Of a DNA stretch of 33,491 nucleotides, positions 1 through 7,946 are shown piece after piece. Made by a program: the position numbers and the translations under genes. Location of the stretch: positions 1 to 33,491 of the forward strand of contig JAGASJ010000054.1 in NCBI GenBank assembly GCA_017621795.1, read 5' to 3'. The DNA is from Oscillospiraceae bacterium. Lineage in GTDB: Bacteria > Bacillota > Clostridia > Oscillospirales > Oscillospiraceae. Each line of letters begins with the position of its first letter. The stretch's first letter is position 1. The notes under the pieces are model-generated. The model worked only from the letters and a program-made list of their open reading frames with translations. It was not told where the DNA came from and searched no databases.

Positions 1-33
1 ATGCTGCCATGAACCTGAAAAAGCTGGCAAATT

Positions 34-55
34 GGAGTTGGAATAACTCCTTTTT
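34..55 (+). terminator. Rho-independent terminator of an upstream feature
   Basis: A 6-bp stem (GGAGTT at 34-39, AACTCC at 45-50) with a 5-nt loop is followed directly by TTTTT at 51-55. It reads rightward, so it should end a gene or RNA that begins left of the window. The 33 bases before it contain no recognisable coding end, so what is terminated cannot be named. Confidence 0.6.
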
Positions 56-94
56 CTCGCAAATATTACTTATATTTACACCCAAATACACCAA

Positions 95-130
95 AACCCC
101 TGTTTTCACCTAACGAAAACAGGGGTTCTT
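95..130. terminator. Strong hairpin, possible bidirectional terminator
   Basis: A 13-bp perfect stem (95-107 with 115-127) encloses a 7-nt loop. Thymines follow on both strands (TTCTTT rightward, TTTTGG leftward). It lies 53 bases past the asd stop, so it is the best candidate for ending the leftward hom-lysC-asd transcript. Confidence 0.55.
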
Positions 131-141
131 TGACAGACTGA

Positions 142-180
142 GGCGCGGTGCTTCATTAGAAGCACCGCGCCGTTTTATTT
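142..180 (+). terminator. Hairpin with T-tract overlapping the asd stop
   Basis: A perfect 12-bp GC-rich stem (142-153 with 160-171) and 6-nt loop are followed rightward by GTTTTATTTT. Read leftward, no T-run follows, so it is mainly a rightward terminator or a transcript-end stabiliser for asd. It is the third hairpin within 140 bases. Confidence 0.55.
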
Positions 181-1184
181 TATTCTTGGATGAGCAGCTC
201 TGCGATCTGCACGCAATTGGTGGCGGCACCCTTACGCACCTGATCGCCACAGCACCACAGGGTGAGGCCGCAGTCATCGGTCAGGTCGGGACGGATGCGT
301 CCCACAAACACCAGGTCCTGATCGGTGGTGTCCAAAGGCATGGGATACTGCTTCTTGCTCAGATCGTCCACCAGCTTACAGCCGGGGGCGTTGGCAATGG
401 CCTGACGGGCCTGCTCCACCGTTACCGGCACATCAAAGTGCAGGCTGACAGAGATGGAGTGACTGCGTACCACAGGCACACGGACGCAGGTACAGGCTAC
501 CTTCATTTCAGGCAGGTGCATGATCTTGCGGCCTTCGTTTTGCAGCTTCATTTCCTCGCTGGTGTAGCCATCGACCTGCTCGCCGCCGATTTGGGGGATC
601 AGGTTGTAGGCGATCTGATAGGGGAAAATTTTAGGCTCATAGGTGGTGCCGGCACCCAGTGCCTCCACTTCCTTCATCAGCTCCACAGGACCGCCTGCAC
701 CTGCACCGGATACGGCCTGATAGGTGGATGCGGTCATCGCCTTGATGGGGGAGATGGCGTTGAGCGCGTTCACGGCAGTGACGGTGATAATGGTGGAGCA
801 GTTGGGGTTGGAGATGATGCCCTTGTGATTCTTCACGTCCTGTGCGTTCACTTCCGGCACGATCAGAGGCACATCCGGGTCTAAGCGGAAGGCGGAGGAA
901 TTATCCACAAATACCGCACCGGCCTTAACGATGGCAGGGGCAAATTGCTTTGCAATGTCGTTTTCCGCCGCACCCAGCACAATATCTACACCCTCAAAGG
1001 CCTGCTCGCAGGCCAGACCGATGGTCACATCCTCGCCCTTAAAGCGCAGGGTCTTTCCTGCACTGCGGGCACTGGCCAAGGGAACCAGCTTTCCCACAGG
1101 GAAGTTCCGTTCCTCCAAAATTTTGATCATTTCCTGTCCCACAGCGCCGGTGGCACCCAGGACTGCAACCGTATACATTTTCAT
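180..1184 (-). CDS. asd: Aspartate-semialdehyde dehydrogenase
   Basis: This enzyme reduces aspartyl-phosphate to aspartate semialdehyde with NADPH, the branch point to lysine/diaminopimelate and to threonine and methionine. The 334-residue protein has the usual length. The Rossmann motif GATGAVG is at residues 10-16, and the catalytic cysteine sits in SNPNCST (Cys129). AGAGG lies 7-8 bases before the first ATG (1184); a second ATG two codons on (1178) is possible but less well spaced. The gene is last in a leftward hom-lysC-asd operon, 14 bases after the lysC stop. Cytosolic. Identity is certain at family level. Confidence 0.97.
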   Translation of the reverse strand: MKMYTVAVLGATGAVGQEMIKILEERNFPVGKLVPLASARSAGKTLRFKGEDVTIGLACEQAFEGVDIVLGAAENDIAKQFAPAIVKAGAVFVDNSSAFRLDPDVPLIVPEVNAQDVKNHKGIISNPNCSTIITVTAVNALNAISPIKAMTASTYQAVSGAGAGGPVELMKEVEALGAGTTYEPKIFPYQIAYNLIPQIGGEQVDGYTSEEMKLQNEGRKIMHLPEMKVACTCVRVPVVRSHSISVSLHFDVPVTVEQARQAIANAPGCKLVDDLSKKQYPMPLDTTDQDLVFVGRIRPDLTDDCGLTLWCCGDQVRKGAATNCVQIAELLIQE

Positions 1185-1198
1185 AGCTTTAACCTCTT

Positions 1199-2515
1199 TT
1201 ACTTTGTGAAACTATCGTACAGCACCCGAATAGCGCCGGCGAAATCTTTATTATCCACGCCCAGGATGATGTTCAGCTCATCGGGGCCCTGGTTGATCAT
1301 ACGGATATTGATGCCTGCTTCGCCCAGTGCGGCAAACAGCCGGCCGGAGATACCGGGACGGGAGGCCATACGACGGCCAACGGCGGCAACCACAGCGATT
1401 TGATCGTGAACCACCAGGGAGCTGGGCTTCAGTTCTTCCTGAATTTCTGCCAAAACCTGATACAAACAGGGGGCGATGGACTCGGTGGAGACCACCACAG
1501 AAACGTTATCAATGCCGTTGGGGCAGTAATCGATGGAGATGTTGTGCCGCTCCAAAATGGTGAGCATCCGCCACAAAACACCTACTTCGTTGCTCATACC
1601 CCGCTTGGACATGGAGATGATGGTAAAGTCCTTTTTACCGGTAACACCGGTGATGAAGCGATTGGGATCTGCGTTGGTATCAAAGGAATCGCGGATAATG
1701 GTGCCGGGATTATCCGGCTCATTGGTGTTGCGGATATTCAGGGGAATATTCTTTTCGCTGACGGGCAGGATTGTGCCTTCGTGAAGCACCTGGGCACCGG
1801 AATAGCTCAGCTCCCGCAGCTCCTCGTAGGTGACCTCGGGAATGGCCTGCGGATTATCCACAATGCGGGGATCGGCCATCAAAATACCGGAAACGTCGGT
1901 CCAGTTCTCGTAAATATCCGCATCCAGTGCGGCGGCGGCCAAAGCGCCGGTGATGTCACTGCCGCCCCGGGTAAAGGTGCGGATGTGCCCGTCGGGCATC
2001 AGGCCGTAGAAGCCGGGGGTGACGATGCCTTCGCCCAGGTCGATGGCCTGCAGTGCGGCGTAGGTGGCTTCCTTGTCTACCGAGCCGTCAATTTTAAATT
2101 TCACCCACTGGGTGGCATCCACGAAACGGAAGCCCAAATAGGCGGCCATCAGCTTTGCGGAAAAATACTCACCGCGGCTGGCCAGCTCATCGGAGGTGAC
2201 GTCCTTGCGGTCCAGGCGCTTTTTCAGGGCGGCAAAATCGGATTCCAGATCCACCGGCAGATTCAGTTCGTCCCGAATCTCCATATAACGCGCAGCGATC
2301 TGTTCAAAAATCGGGTTGCAGTCCACGCCGTACTGGGTGTGGGCGTGGCACAGGTACAACAGGTCGGTGATTTTGTGGTCATCTTTATTCCGCTTGCCGG
2401 CGGCAGAGACAACCACTACCTTGCGGGCGGGGTCAGAAAGAATGATGTTTTTGATCTTTCCGTATTGCACGGCGTCCGCCATAGACGAGCCGCCGAATTT
2501 TGTTACTTTAAGCAT
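1199..2515 (-). CDS. lysC: Aspartate kinase (monofunctional, ACT-regulated)
   Basis: It phosphorylates aspartate with ATP, the first step of the aspartate family pathway. The 438-residue protein opens with the amino-acid-kinase signature KFGGSS (residues 6-11), and the C-terminal third carries two ACT-like stretches (around the ISMSKRGM segment and the final 70 residues), so allosteric feedback by an end product is expected. The reading frame runs upstream to a GTG at 2536, but that extension covers the Shine-Dalgarno AGAAGGG itself; the ATG at 2515 is placed 9 bases after it and is the likely start. It follows hom by 21 bases and precedes asd. Whether lysine or threonine inhibits it cannot be read from sequence. 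Confidence 0.95.
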   Translation of the reverse strand: MLKVTKFGGSSMADAVQYGKIKNIILSDPARKVVVVSAAGKRNKDDHKITDLLYLCHAHTQYGVDCNPIFEQIAARYMEIRDELNLPVDLESDFAALKKRLDRKDVTSDELASRGEYFSAKLMAAYLGFRFVDATQWVKFKIDGSVDKEATYAALQAIDLGEGIVTPGFYGLMPDGHIRTFTRGGSDITGALAAAALDADIYENWTDVSGILMADPRIVDNPQAIPEVTYEELRELSYSGAQVLHEGTILPVSEKNIPLNIRNTNEPDNPGTIIRDSFDTNADPNRFITGVTGKKDFTIISMSKRGMSNEVGVLWRMLTILERHNISIDYCPNGIDNVSVVVSTESIAPCLYQVLAEIQEELKPSSLVVHDQIAVVAAVGRRMASRPGISGRLFAALGEAGINIRMINQGPDELNIILGVDNKDFAGAIRVLYDSFTK

Positions 2516-2536
2516 AGCTGGTTTCCCTTCTTTCAC

Positions 2537-3664
2537 TTACTCTTCTACAGGCAGTGCCGCGATAAAGGCACCGGGATGGGCATCCAGCCACTGGTGCATC
2601 CAGTGAATGGACACAGGCCGAGTTACGACAGCGTCGCCCCAATTGAGTGCCTTTCGTTCCTCCAGGGCGTCGTCGGTGGCGCCGCTGACATAGTAGGAAA
2701 GCTTCAATTTATTGATGACGGTTACCTTTTTGCCGTAGCTGCAGTAGAAGCCGCGACCACGGAGACAGTCGATGCAGTCTTGCACTACATTATATGCAGT
2801 GGGGTAGCGGCCTGCGCCCTGACCGTAGAAGCTCTGACGGCCGGAGGTGTTGCCGGAGAGGGTAATGAGGTTGTAGTTGGTGGGCACAGAGGCCTCCAGT
2901 GTGCCTGCGGGGCAGAGGGTAGGCTGTACATAAGCGCTGTAGCTGCCGTCCTGCTGCTTGGCGGTGGAAAGAAGCTTACAGACCATACCGTGGGCTTTGA
3001 AATTTTCAATATCGGAGGCTTGAATGTTGCGGATGCCTGCCACAGGCACGCTGTTGAGATCCAGGCTGACGCCAAAGCCCACATTTGCGGAGATGATCAG
3101 CTTGTGCCAGGTGTCGATGCCGTCTACGTCGGTGGAGGGGTCTGCCTCTGCGTAGCCCAGTGCCTGAGCCTGGGCAAGGGCGGCCTTATAGTCCATACCG
3201 GTACGGTGCATAGAATCCAAAATAAAGTTGCAGGTGCCGTTCATAATACCGCCCACGTGGCTGACGGTTTCAATACGGCGTACCCGTTCCAGCTCGCTGA
3301 GCCAGCCAATACCGCCGCCGACGGATGCGGTGCAGCGGAAGTGCACACCCATACGCTGGGCAAGGGGCAGCAATTCGTCATAGTAAACTGCCACCATTGC
3401 CTTGTTGGCGGTGACCACATTTTTACCGTGTTCCATAGCCGCAATAACGTATTCCCGGGCAGGATGCAGTCCGCCGATGGCTTCCACCACGGTGTCGATG
3501 GTGGGATCGTTTAAAATATCATCAAAATTGTGAGTGACCGCGGCGTCGTCCAGTTCCAAATCCCGACGGCAGAGCACACGGACAACCTGCATATCGGCAC
3601 GCGGGGCGACCAATTTATATACGCCCTTTCCCACCGTACCAAAACCAAGCAGACCGATTCGCAT
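2537..3664 (-). CDS. hom: Homoserine dehydrogenase, short form without ACT domain
   Basis: It reduces aspartate semialdehyde to homoserine, the precursor of threonine and methionine. The N-terminal Rossmann motif GFGTVG is at residues 7-12; the central catalytic domain has the conserved NGTCNFIL and YAEADPSTDVDG segments. At 375 residues it ends soon after the catalytic domain, whereas many bacterial Hom proteins are above 400 because of a C-terminal ACT domain, so feedback control probably rests on the kinase. The frame can be extended to a TTG at 3679, but that overlaps a GGAGG sited 8 bases before ATG 3664, which I take as the start. First gene of the leftward operon. Confidence 0.94.
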   Translation of the reverse strand: MRIGLLGFGTVGKGVYKLVAPRADMQVVRVLCRRDLELDDAAVTHNFDDILNDPTIDTVVEAIGGLHPAREYVIAAMEHGKNVVTANKAMVAVYYDELLPLAQRMGVHFRCTASVGGGIGWLSELERVRRIETVSHVGGIMNGTCNFILDSMHRTGMDYKAALAQAQALGYAEADPSTDVDGIDTWHKLIISANVGFGVSLDLNSVPVAGIRNIQASDIENFKAHGMVCKLLSTAKQQDGSYSAYVQPTLCPAGTLEASVPTNYNLITLSGNTSGRQSFYGQGAGRYPTAYNVVQDCIDCLRGRGFYCSYGKKVTVINKLKLSYYVSGATDDALEERKALNWGDAVVTRPVSIHWMHQWLDAHPGAFIAALPVEE

Positions 3665-3703
3665 AATAGCATCCTCCAAATTCTGTTTTCAGGTCAGAAA
3701 CCC

Positions 3704-3732
3704 TTGCAATTTAAGTGAAAACAGTATATCAT
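3704..3732 (+). promoter_or_regulatory. Sigma-A promoter of thrC-thrB
   Basis: -35 TTGCAA (3704-3709) and -10 TATCAT (3727-3732) are separated by 17 bases; the start point would be near 3739, about 30 bases before thrC. The 9-mer TTGCAATTT at 3704-3712 is repeated as its exact reverse complement at 3743-3751, so this box and the hom -35 are the arms of one inverted repeat. Confidence 0.75.
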
Positions 3733-3751
3733 AAGGAAAATGAAATTGCAA
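3723..3751 (-). promoter_or_regulatory. Sigma-A promoter of hom-lysC-asd
   Basis: Read leftward, -35 TTGCAA (3746-3751) and -10 TATACT (3723-3728) are 17 bases apart. The -10 overlaps by two bases the -10 of the opposite thrC promoter, so both cannot be occupied at once. The start point would be near 3716, giving a leader of roughly 50 bases, too short for a T-box or lysine riboswitch. Confidence 0.75.
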
Positions 3752-3767
3752 TAGCGAGGGAACGTTT

Positions 3768-5219
3768 ATGAATTATCATTCTACAAGAAATCATCTGCAA
3801 ATTACCGACAGTGCTCAGGCGGTGCTGAATGGTCTTGCGCCGGACGGGGGGCTGTATGTACCGCAGACATTACCCAAGCTGGATGTGCAGGCTGTTTTGA
3901 AGATGGACGTGTACGCAATGGCCGCCGCCATCATTGGGAGCTTTCTGCCGGATATTCCAAATATGGAGCTTTTGGTGGAGAAGGCCTACAGAGGAAAATT
4001 CACCGCCCCCGACCTGACGCCCACGGTGCAGGCAGGGGATCTGACGGTGCTGGAGCTGTTCCACGGTCCTACATCTGCTTTTAAGGATGTGGCCCTTTGC
4101 ATGCTTCCCCAGCTGCTGACCGCCGCGAAGACCCAAAAGGGAATGCAGGAGGACATCTTGATCCTGACTGCCACTTCCGGCGACACCGGTAAGGCCGCCT
4201 TGGAGGGCTTTAAGGATGTGGACGGCATTAAGATCTGCGTGTTTTATCCCCACGGCGGCGTATCTGCGGTGCAGCGCAAGCAGATGGCCACCCAGGAGGG
4301 GAAGAACGTAACGGTTTTGGCCGTAGAGGGCAATTTTGACGATGCCCAAACCGGCGTAAAGAATATTTTTGCCACGGTGCAGGATGGCCTGACCCAGGGG
4401 GGCTGCCGTTTGTCTACCGCCAATTCCATCAATATTGGACGCCTTGCACCCCAGGTGACTTATTATTTCAAGGCCTATGCGGACCTGCTGCAAAGAGGCG
4501 CGATCCAAATGGGGGACGAAGTGAATTTCTGCGTTCCCACCGGCAACTTCGGAGACATTTTGGCAGGTTATTTGGCAAAGAAGCTGGGTCTGCCTGTGGG
4601 CAGATTGGTATGCGCCTCCAATGCCAATAATGTTCTGACAGATTTTATCAGAACCGGCCTTTATGACCGCCGCAGACCCTTACACAAGACCATTTCCCCC
4701 TCGATGGACATTTTGGTGTCCTCTAATTTGGAGCGTTTGCTGTATCTGATGAGTGAGGATGCGCCCATGGTTGCCGGGCTGATGCAAAAGCTGAACAAAG
4801 AGGGCTTCTATCAGGTGCCCGAGAAGCTGCTATGTCAGATCCAGGCAGAATTTTGGGGCGGCTGCTGTGACGATGCGGGCGCAAAGAAGACCATCGGCAA
4901 GGCGTTCAGGGAAACCGGATATCTGTGTGACACCCATACCGCAACCGGTTGGGCAGTGGCAGAGGACTATCGGGCACAGACCGGAGATAACCGTCCGATG
5001 GTGGTGCTCTCTACCGCTTCTCCCTATAAATTCCCTGCGGCGGTGCTTTCCGCATTGGAGGAAAACGGGGAAACCGATGAGTTTGAGAAGATGAACCGTC
5101 TGAATGTGCTGACAGGGGTACAGATCCCCGCAAACTTAGCCTCTGTTCGCTACAAGAAGGATCTGCATACCGATGTGATCTCCAAGGAAGAGATGCTTCT
5201 ACGGGTGCAACAGCTTTAA
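3768..5219 (+). CDS. thrC: Threonine synthase
   Basis: A PLP enzyme that converts O-phosphohomoserine to threonine. The 483-residue length and the N-terminal TRN segment are typical of the long-form bacterial enzyme. The PLP lysine lies in SAFKD (Lys106), and a phosphate-binding glycine-rich turn follows in TATSGDTGKA. GAGGG precedes the ATG by about 7 bases. It starts the rightward operon and is followed by thrB after 31 bases, so the last two threonine steps are co-expressed, opposite to the hom operon that feeds them. Confidence 0.97.
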   Translation: MNYHSTRNHLQITDSAQAVLNGLAPDGGLYVPQTLPKLDVQAVLKMDVYAMAAAIIGSFLPDIPNMELLVEKAYRGKFTAPDLTPTVQAGDLTVLELFHGPTSAFKDVALCMLPQLLTAAKTQKGMQEDILILTATSGDTGKAALEGFKDVDGIKICVFYPHGGVSAVQRKQMATQEGKNVTVLAVEGNFDDAQTGVKNIFATVQDGLTQGGCRLSTANSINIGRLAPQVTYYFKAYADLLQRGAIQMGDEVNFCVPTGNFGDILAGYLAKKLGLPVGRLVCASNANNVLTDFIRTGLYDRRRPLHKTISPSMDILVSSNLERLLYLMSEDAPMVAGLMQKLNKEGFYQVPEKLLCQIQAEFWGGCCDDAGAKKTIGKAFRETGYLCDTHTATGWAVAEDYRAQTGDNRPMVVLSTASPYKFPAAVLSALEENGETDEFEKMNRLNVLTGVQIPANLASVRYKKDLHTDVISKEEMLLRVQQL

Positions 5220-5250
5220 TGACGCAAGCCGAGGAAGAGAAGGAGAAAAT

Positions 5251-6141
5251 ATGAAAAAAGTAACTGTACGGGTGCCGGCAACCACCGCCAATTTAGGACC
5301 GGGCTTTGATGCCTTCGGCTGTGCGCTGAGCCTTTATACGGATGTCACCTTCGAGGAGACAGAGGCGGGTTTGGAGATCACCGGCTGTGACGAAGCCTTT
5401 ACCGGACCGGATAATTTGGCATATACCTCTTATTGCGCGGTGCTGGCCTCTTTGAGCGAGGAAGTGCGGGGCGTGAAGATCCACATTGACGCGCAAATTC
5501 CCATTGGACGGGGCTTGGGCTCTTCCGCCGCCCTGCTGGTGGCAGGTGCCATCGGTGCCAATGTGCTGCGGGGCAACAAGCTGTCCACCCAGGGACTTCT
5601 GAACATCACCAATGCGATGGAAGGCCATCCCGACAACTTGGCACCTGCCTTTTTCGGCGGTCTGACGGCGTCCATGGTGGATAACGGTCTGCCGGTGACG
5701 GTAAACTTCCCCCTTCATCCCGACTGGTGTATTTTGGCACTGATTCCCGATTATGAGATCTCCACCAATTATGCTCGTAGCGTACTTCCTACGCAGCTGC
5801 CCCGTGCCGACGCGGTGTACAACATCTCCCACGGCGCAATGGTGCTCAAGGCGCTGGAAATGGGAGACGAGAAGCTTCTGCGGCACGCGATGCAGGATCG
5901 TCTTCATCAGCCCTACCGCAAAGGCTTGATCGGGGATTTTGAGGCGATCGAGAGCTTGGTGCGTACCACCGGTGCCGCCTTCTGCGTCAGCGGTGCAGGC
6001 CCTACACTACTATGCTTTACACTGGATGAGACCTTGGAAGAAAAGCTGGCAAAAAAACTGCCGGCAATCACCAAGGCGCAGTGGGAAATCCTGCCCCTGC
6101 ACGTGGAATTTGAAGGCGCAAAAGTGCTTTATCAGGAATAA
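5251..6141 (+). CDS. thrB: Homoserine kinase (GHMP family)
   Basis: It phosphorylates homoserine with ATP to O-phosphohomoserine, the substrate of the enzyme encoded just upstream. The GHMP ATP-binding motif PIGRGLGSSAA is at residues 84-94, the N-terminal substrate segment VPATTANLGPGFD at 8-20, and the C-terminal GHMP glycine motif appears as SGAGPTLL. At 296 residues the length is normal. AAGGAG sits 5-6 bases before the ATG. The gene order thrC-thrB is the reverse of the pathway order. Confidence 0.97.
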   Translation: MKKVTVRVPATTANLGPGFDAFGCALSLYTDVTFEETEAGLEITGCDEAFTGPDNLAYTSYCAVLASLSEEVRGVKIHIDAQIPIGRGLGSSAALLVAGAIGANVLRGNKLSTQGLLNITNAMEGHPDNLAPAFFGGLTASMVDNGLPVTVNFPLHPDWCILALIPDYEISTNYARSVLPTQLPRADAVYNISHGAMVLKALEMGDEKLLRHAMQDRLHQPYRKGLIGDFEAIESLVRTTGAAFCVSGAGPTLLCFTLDETLEEKLAKKLPAITKAQWEILPLHVEFEGAKVLYQE

Positions 6142-6146
6142 AACGA

Positions 6147-6192
6147 CGGGGGTGTCTCAAAATGAATGAGACACCCCCGAAATGTATTTTTA
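6147..6192 (+). terminator. Terminator after thrB
   Basis: A perfect 13-bp stem (6147-6159 with 6167-6179) with a 7-nt loop begins five bases after the thrB stop. The T-run (ATTTTTATT) is about six bases downstream, so termination may be imperfect; a second hairpin follows. Confidence 0.7.
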
Positions 6193-6197
6193 TTAAA

Positions 6198-6230
6198 CAG
6201 TGCACCGCCCAAGGGCAGTGCACTGCTTTT
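6198..6230. terminator. Bidirectional terminator between convergent operons
   Basis: CAGTGCAC (6198-6205) pairs with GTGCACTG (6218-6225), with an inner GCCC/GGGC helix. CTTTTGTT follows rightward, and a T-rich TTTAATAAAAAT follows leftward. It is two bases past the stop of the leftward formyltransferase gene, so it probably serves both thrB and that gene. Confidence 0.65.
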
Positions 6231-6231
6231 G

Positions 6232-7170
6232 TTAAACAAACAGATCTACGCCTGCGGTTTTACCGGCGGCATACTCTGCGGCCCAGCATTCCGGGGCATT
6301 TCCCGGTTTTACACGGCACACACGAATAATGTATCCGTCTCCGCATACAACGTCTACACAACCGTTCTTCATAGAAACGATGGTACCGACAGGCAATTGG
6401 GAACGTGTATGGGTATTTTCAGAGGAAAGCACATAAAGGCGTTTGCTGCCATTTAGCACAAAAGCGCCGGGATAGGGGGTGGTTTGCGCACGGATAAAAT
6501 TGTGCAGCTGCTCAGCGGGCAGATCGAATGTGAATACCCCGTCAGCAGGCGTTCTCCGCTTATAATAAGTGCTCTTGCTGTCATCCTGCTCGATAGGGGA
6601 AAAACAGCCTTCCGTCCAGCGGTCAATTTCCCGCACCACAATATCCGCAGAGGTTTTTGCTACTTTGTCATAGACGGTTTTTACATTGTCGTACTCTTCA
6701 ATGTTGAAGAAGCCCTGTGCCAGCAAATGTCCCTTGTCGTATTCCGCAACCATTTCAAAGAAGGAATCGCCCCACTCTTTTTCACCGGTCAGAATTGCCC
6801 AGTTTACACAGGCGGCGCCGCGACCCTTGGGAAGGGGGGCGGGATGTTCACCGATGCATCCGTACTTTGGAATGGAGAGCAGCTTGCTCCCAAATTTTTG
6901 AGACCAGCCGGTCTGAATGATCACATCAGGCTTTTTATCGGCGATCCAGGAAAGGGTGCATTCATCGTTGACGCTGTTGCAGTAGTGGATGGGAATGTTG
7001 TACATCTGTGCTATATCCGCATAGGTGCGGTAATTGGCTTTGGAAGCGCCTTGCTGAATGTTTAAATCCACAATACCGCAAATCTTGCTCTGAATACCCT
7101 CCGTATTCATCATTGCGTGGATCATACTCTCGCCGACGTTTGTACAGGCAACAAACAAAACAGAACCCAT
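6232..7170 (-). CDS. Formyltransferase-fold protein, probable sugar N-formyltransferase
   Basis: The 312-residue protein has the folate-dependent formyltransferase fold: an N-terminal Rossmann-like half, then HPAPLPKGRGAA (109-120) and a conserved acidic site in EYDKG (Asp145), followed by a C-terminal domain like that of methionyl-tRNA formyltransferase. The histidine (His109) and aspartate of the classical Asn-His-Asp set are present, but the Asn position is Gly107. It starts one base after the stop of a PIG-L deacetylase, so the two are translationally linked, and it sits at the edge of a polysaccharide locus. I infer that it formylates an amino sugar freed by the deacetylase; housekeeping Fmt is less likely, since def/fmt neighbours are absent. 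Confidence 0.8.
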   Translation of the reverse strand: MGSVLFVACTNVGESMIHAMMNTEGIQSKICGIVDLNIQQGASKANYRTYADIAQMYNIPIHYCNSVNDECTLSWIADKKPDVIIQTGWSQKFGSKLLSIPKYGCIGEHPAPLPKGRGAACVNWAILTGEKEWGDSFFEMVAEYDKGHLLAQGFFNIEEYDNVKTVYDKVAKTSADIVVREIDRWTEGCFSPIEQDDSKSTYYKRRTPADGVFTFDLPAEQLHNFIRAQTTPYPGAFVLNGSKRLYVLSSENTHTRSQLPVGTIVSMKNGCVDVVCGDGYIIRVCRVKPGNAPECWAAEYAAGKTAGVDLFV

Positions 7171-7171
7171 C

Positions 7172-7807
7172 TTATCTCACCAATCCTTTAATGACACCAA
7201 AGCCTTCAGCGTATTCCACTTCGTTGGAATAGCCCCAAATATGGTTGCGCTCAATGTTGGTTTCAAACAGCTTGGAAAAACGATTGTGTTCCTTGCCGTA
7301 CTGATCCAAGGCCTCTCTTTTTTTATCGATAAAGTCGGAAATATCAAAGAACAGGCTGGGAGCAAATATACGCTCCAGCTGATAAGCGTTGCTTTGGTAT
7401 GTAAAAATGTTTTCGCAGTGACGCGCTGCGGTAAGAGACAGGCGGGAGGCAACAATATGGTCGTTATTCATATCCTCGGGATGGTGAATGAAAACGGTAT
7501 CAATATTGTAGTCGAAAATCAATTTTTCGATTCTTTGCATTACTTCTTTGGAGTATTCCAGCTTGCTGCACTCCAAGGGAGCAAAGTCCAATTCCACAAC
7601 ACCGCCCAAAACAGCGCAGGCCTGTGCGCTTTCGGAGACACTGGTCTCGTTGCGAACAACAATGTTTTTTTGACGGTAATCGGTAACATTGTCGGTCAGT
7701 GTAAGCTTATATACCTTTTTGCCCATGGAAATCAGCTTTGCGGCAGTACCGCCGGCACCCAGCTCGGCATCATCGTAGTGCGCGCCTATGATCAAAACGT
7801 TCTCCAT
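7172..7807 (-). CDS. PIG-L/LmbE-family N-acetyl sugar deacetylase
   Basis: A 211-residue member of the zinc-dependent PIG-L family, which removes N-acetyl groups from GlcNAc-type sugars or their conjugates. The first metal motif reads AHYDDAELG (His10, Asp12 and Asp13), with Tyr in place of the usual Pro; the second is HHPEDMNNDH (108-117). No signal peptide or membrane segment is visible, so it should act in the cytoplasm on nucleotide- or lipid-linked sugar. AGAGGTG precedes the ATG by about 5 bases. It leads a two-gene operon with the formyltransferase. The exact sugar is unknown. Confidence 0.88.
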   Translation of the reverse strand: MENVLIIGAHYDDAELGAGGTAAKLISMGKKVYKLTLTDNVTDYRQKNIVVRNETSVSESAQACAVLGGVVELDFAPLECSKLEYSKEVMQRIEKLIFDYNIDTVFIHHPEDMNNDHIVASRLSLTAARHCENIFTYQSNAYQLERIFAPSLFFDISDFIDKKREALDQYGKEHNRFSKLFETNIERNHIWGYSNEVEYAEGFGVIKGLVR

Positions 7808-7840
7808 AAATACACCTCTAATTTATAAAATCCTCCGTAT

Positions 7841-7869
7841 AGTATAAACAAAACAATCGAAATAGTCAA
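7841..7869 (-). promoter_or_regulatory. Promoter of the deacetylase-formyltransferase operon
   Basis: Leftward -35 TTGACT (7864-7869) and -10 TATACT (7841-7846) have a 17-base spacer. It is back to back with the rightward promoter at 7885-7913, leaving 15 bases between the two -35 boxes. Confidence 0.75.
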
Positions 7870-7884
7870 GGAAAACGAAAAAAC

Positions 7885-7913
7885 TTGACAAGATGGAATG
7901 ATTTTCATACAAT
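7885..7913 (+). promoter_or_regulatory. Promoter of the 7947-11263 glycosyltransferase operon
   Basis: A consensus -35 TTGACA (7885-7890) and -10 TACAAT (7908-7913) are separated by 17 bases. The -35 is inside the palindrome CTTGACAAG (7884-7892). The start point near 7920 leaves a leader of about 27 bases. Confidence 0.8.
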
Positions 7914-7946
7914 TTATGCGGAACAAACGTATAAGGGGGGATCTGC

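Noticed and set aside
1400-3514. A 704-codon rightward open frame
   Set aside because: It lies antisense to lysC and hom, which have complete motifs and ribosome sites; the long frame is a product of codon bias on the opposite strand.
3665-3722. Riboswitch or T-box leader for hom-lysC-asd
   Set aside because: The leader predicted from the promoter is only about 50 bases, with no terminator hairpin or T-box sequence.
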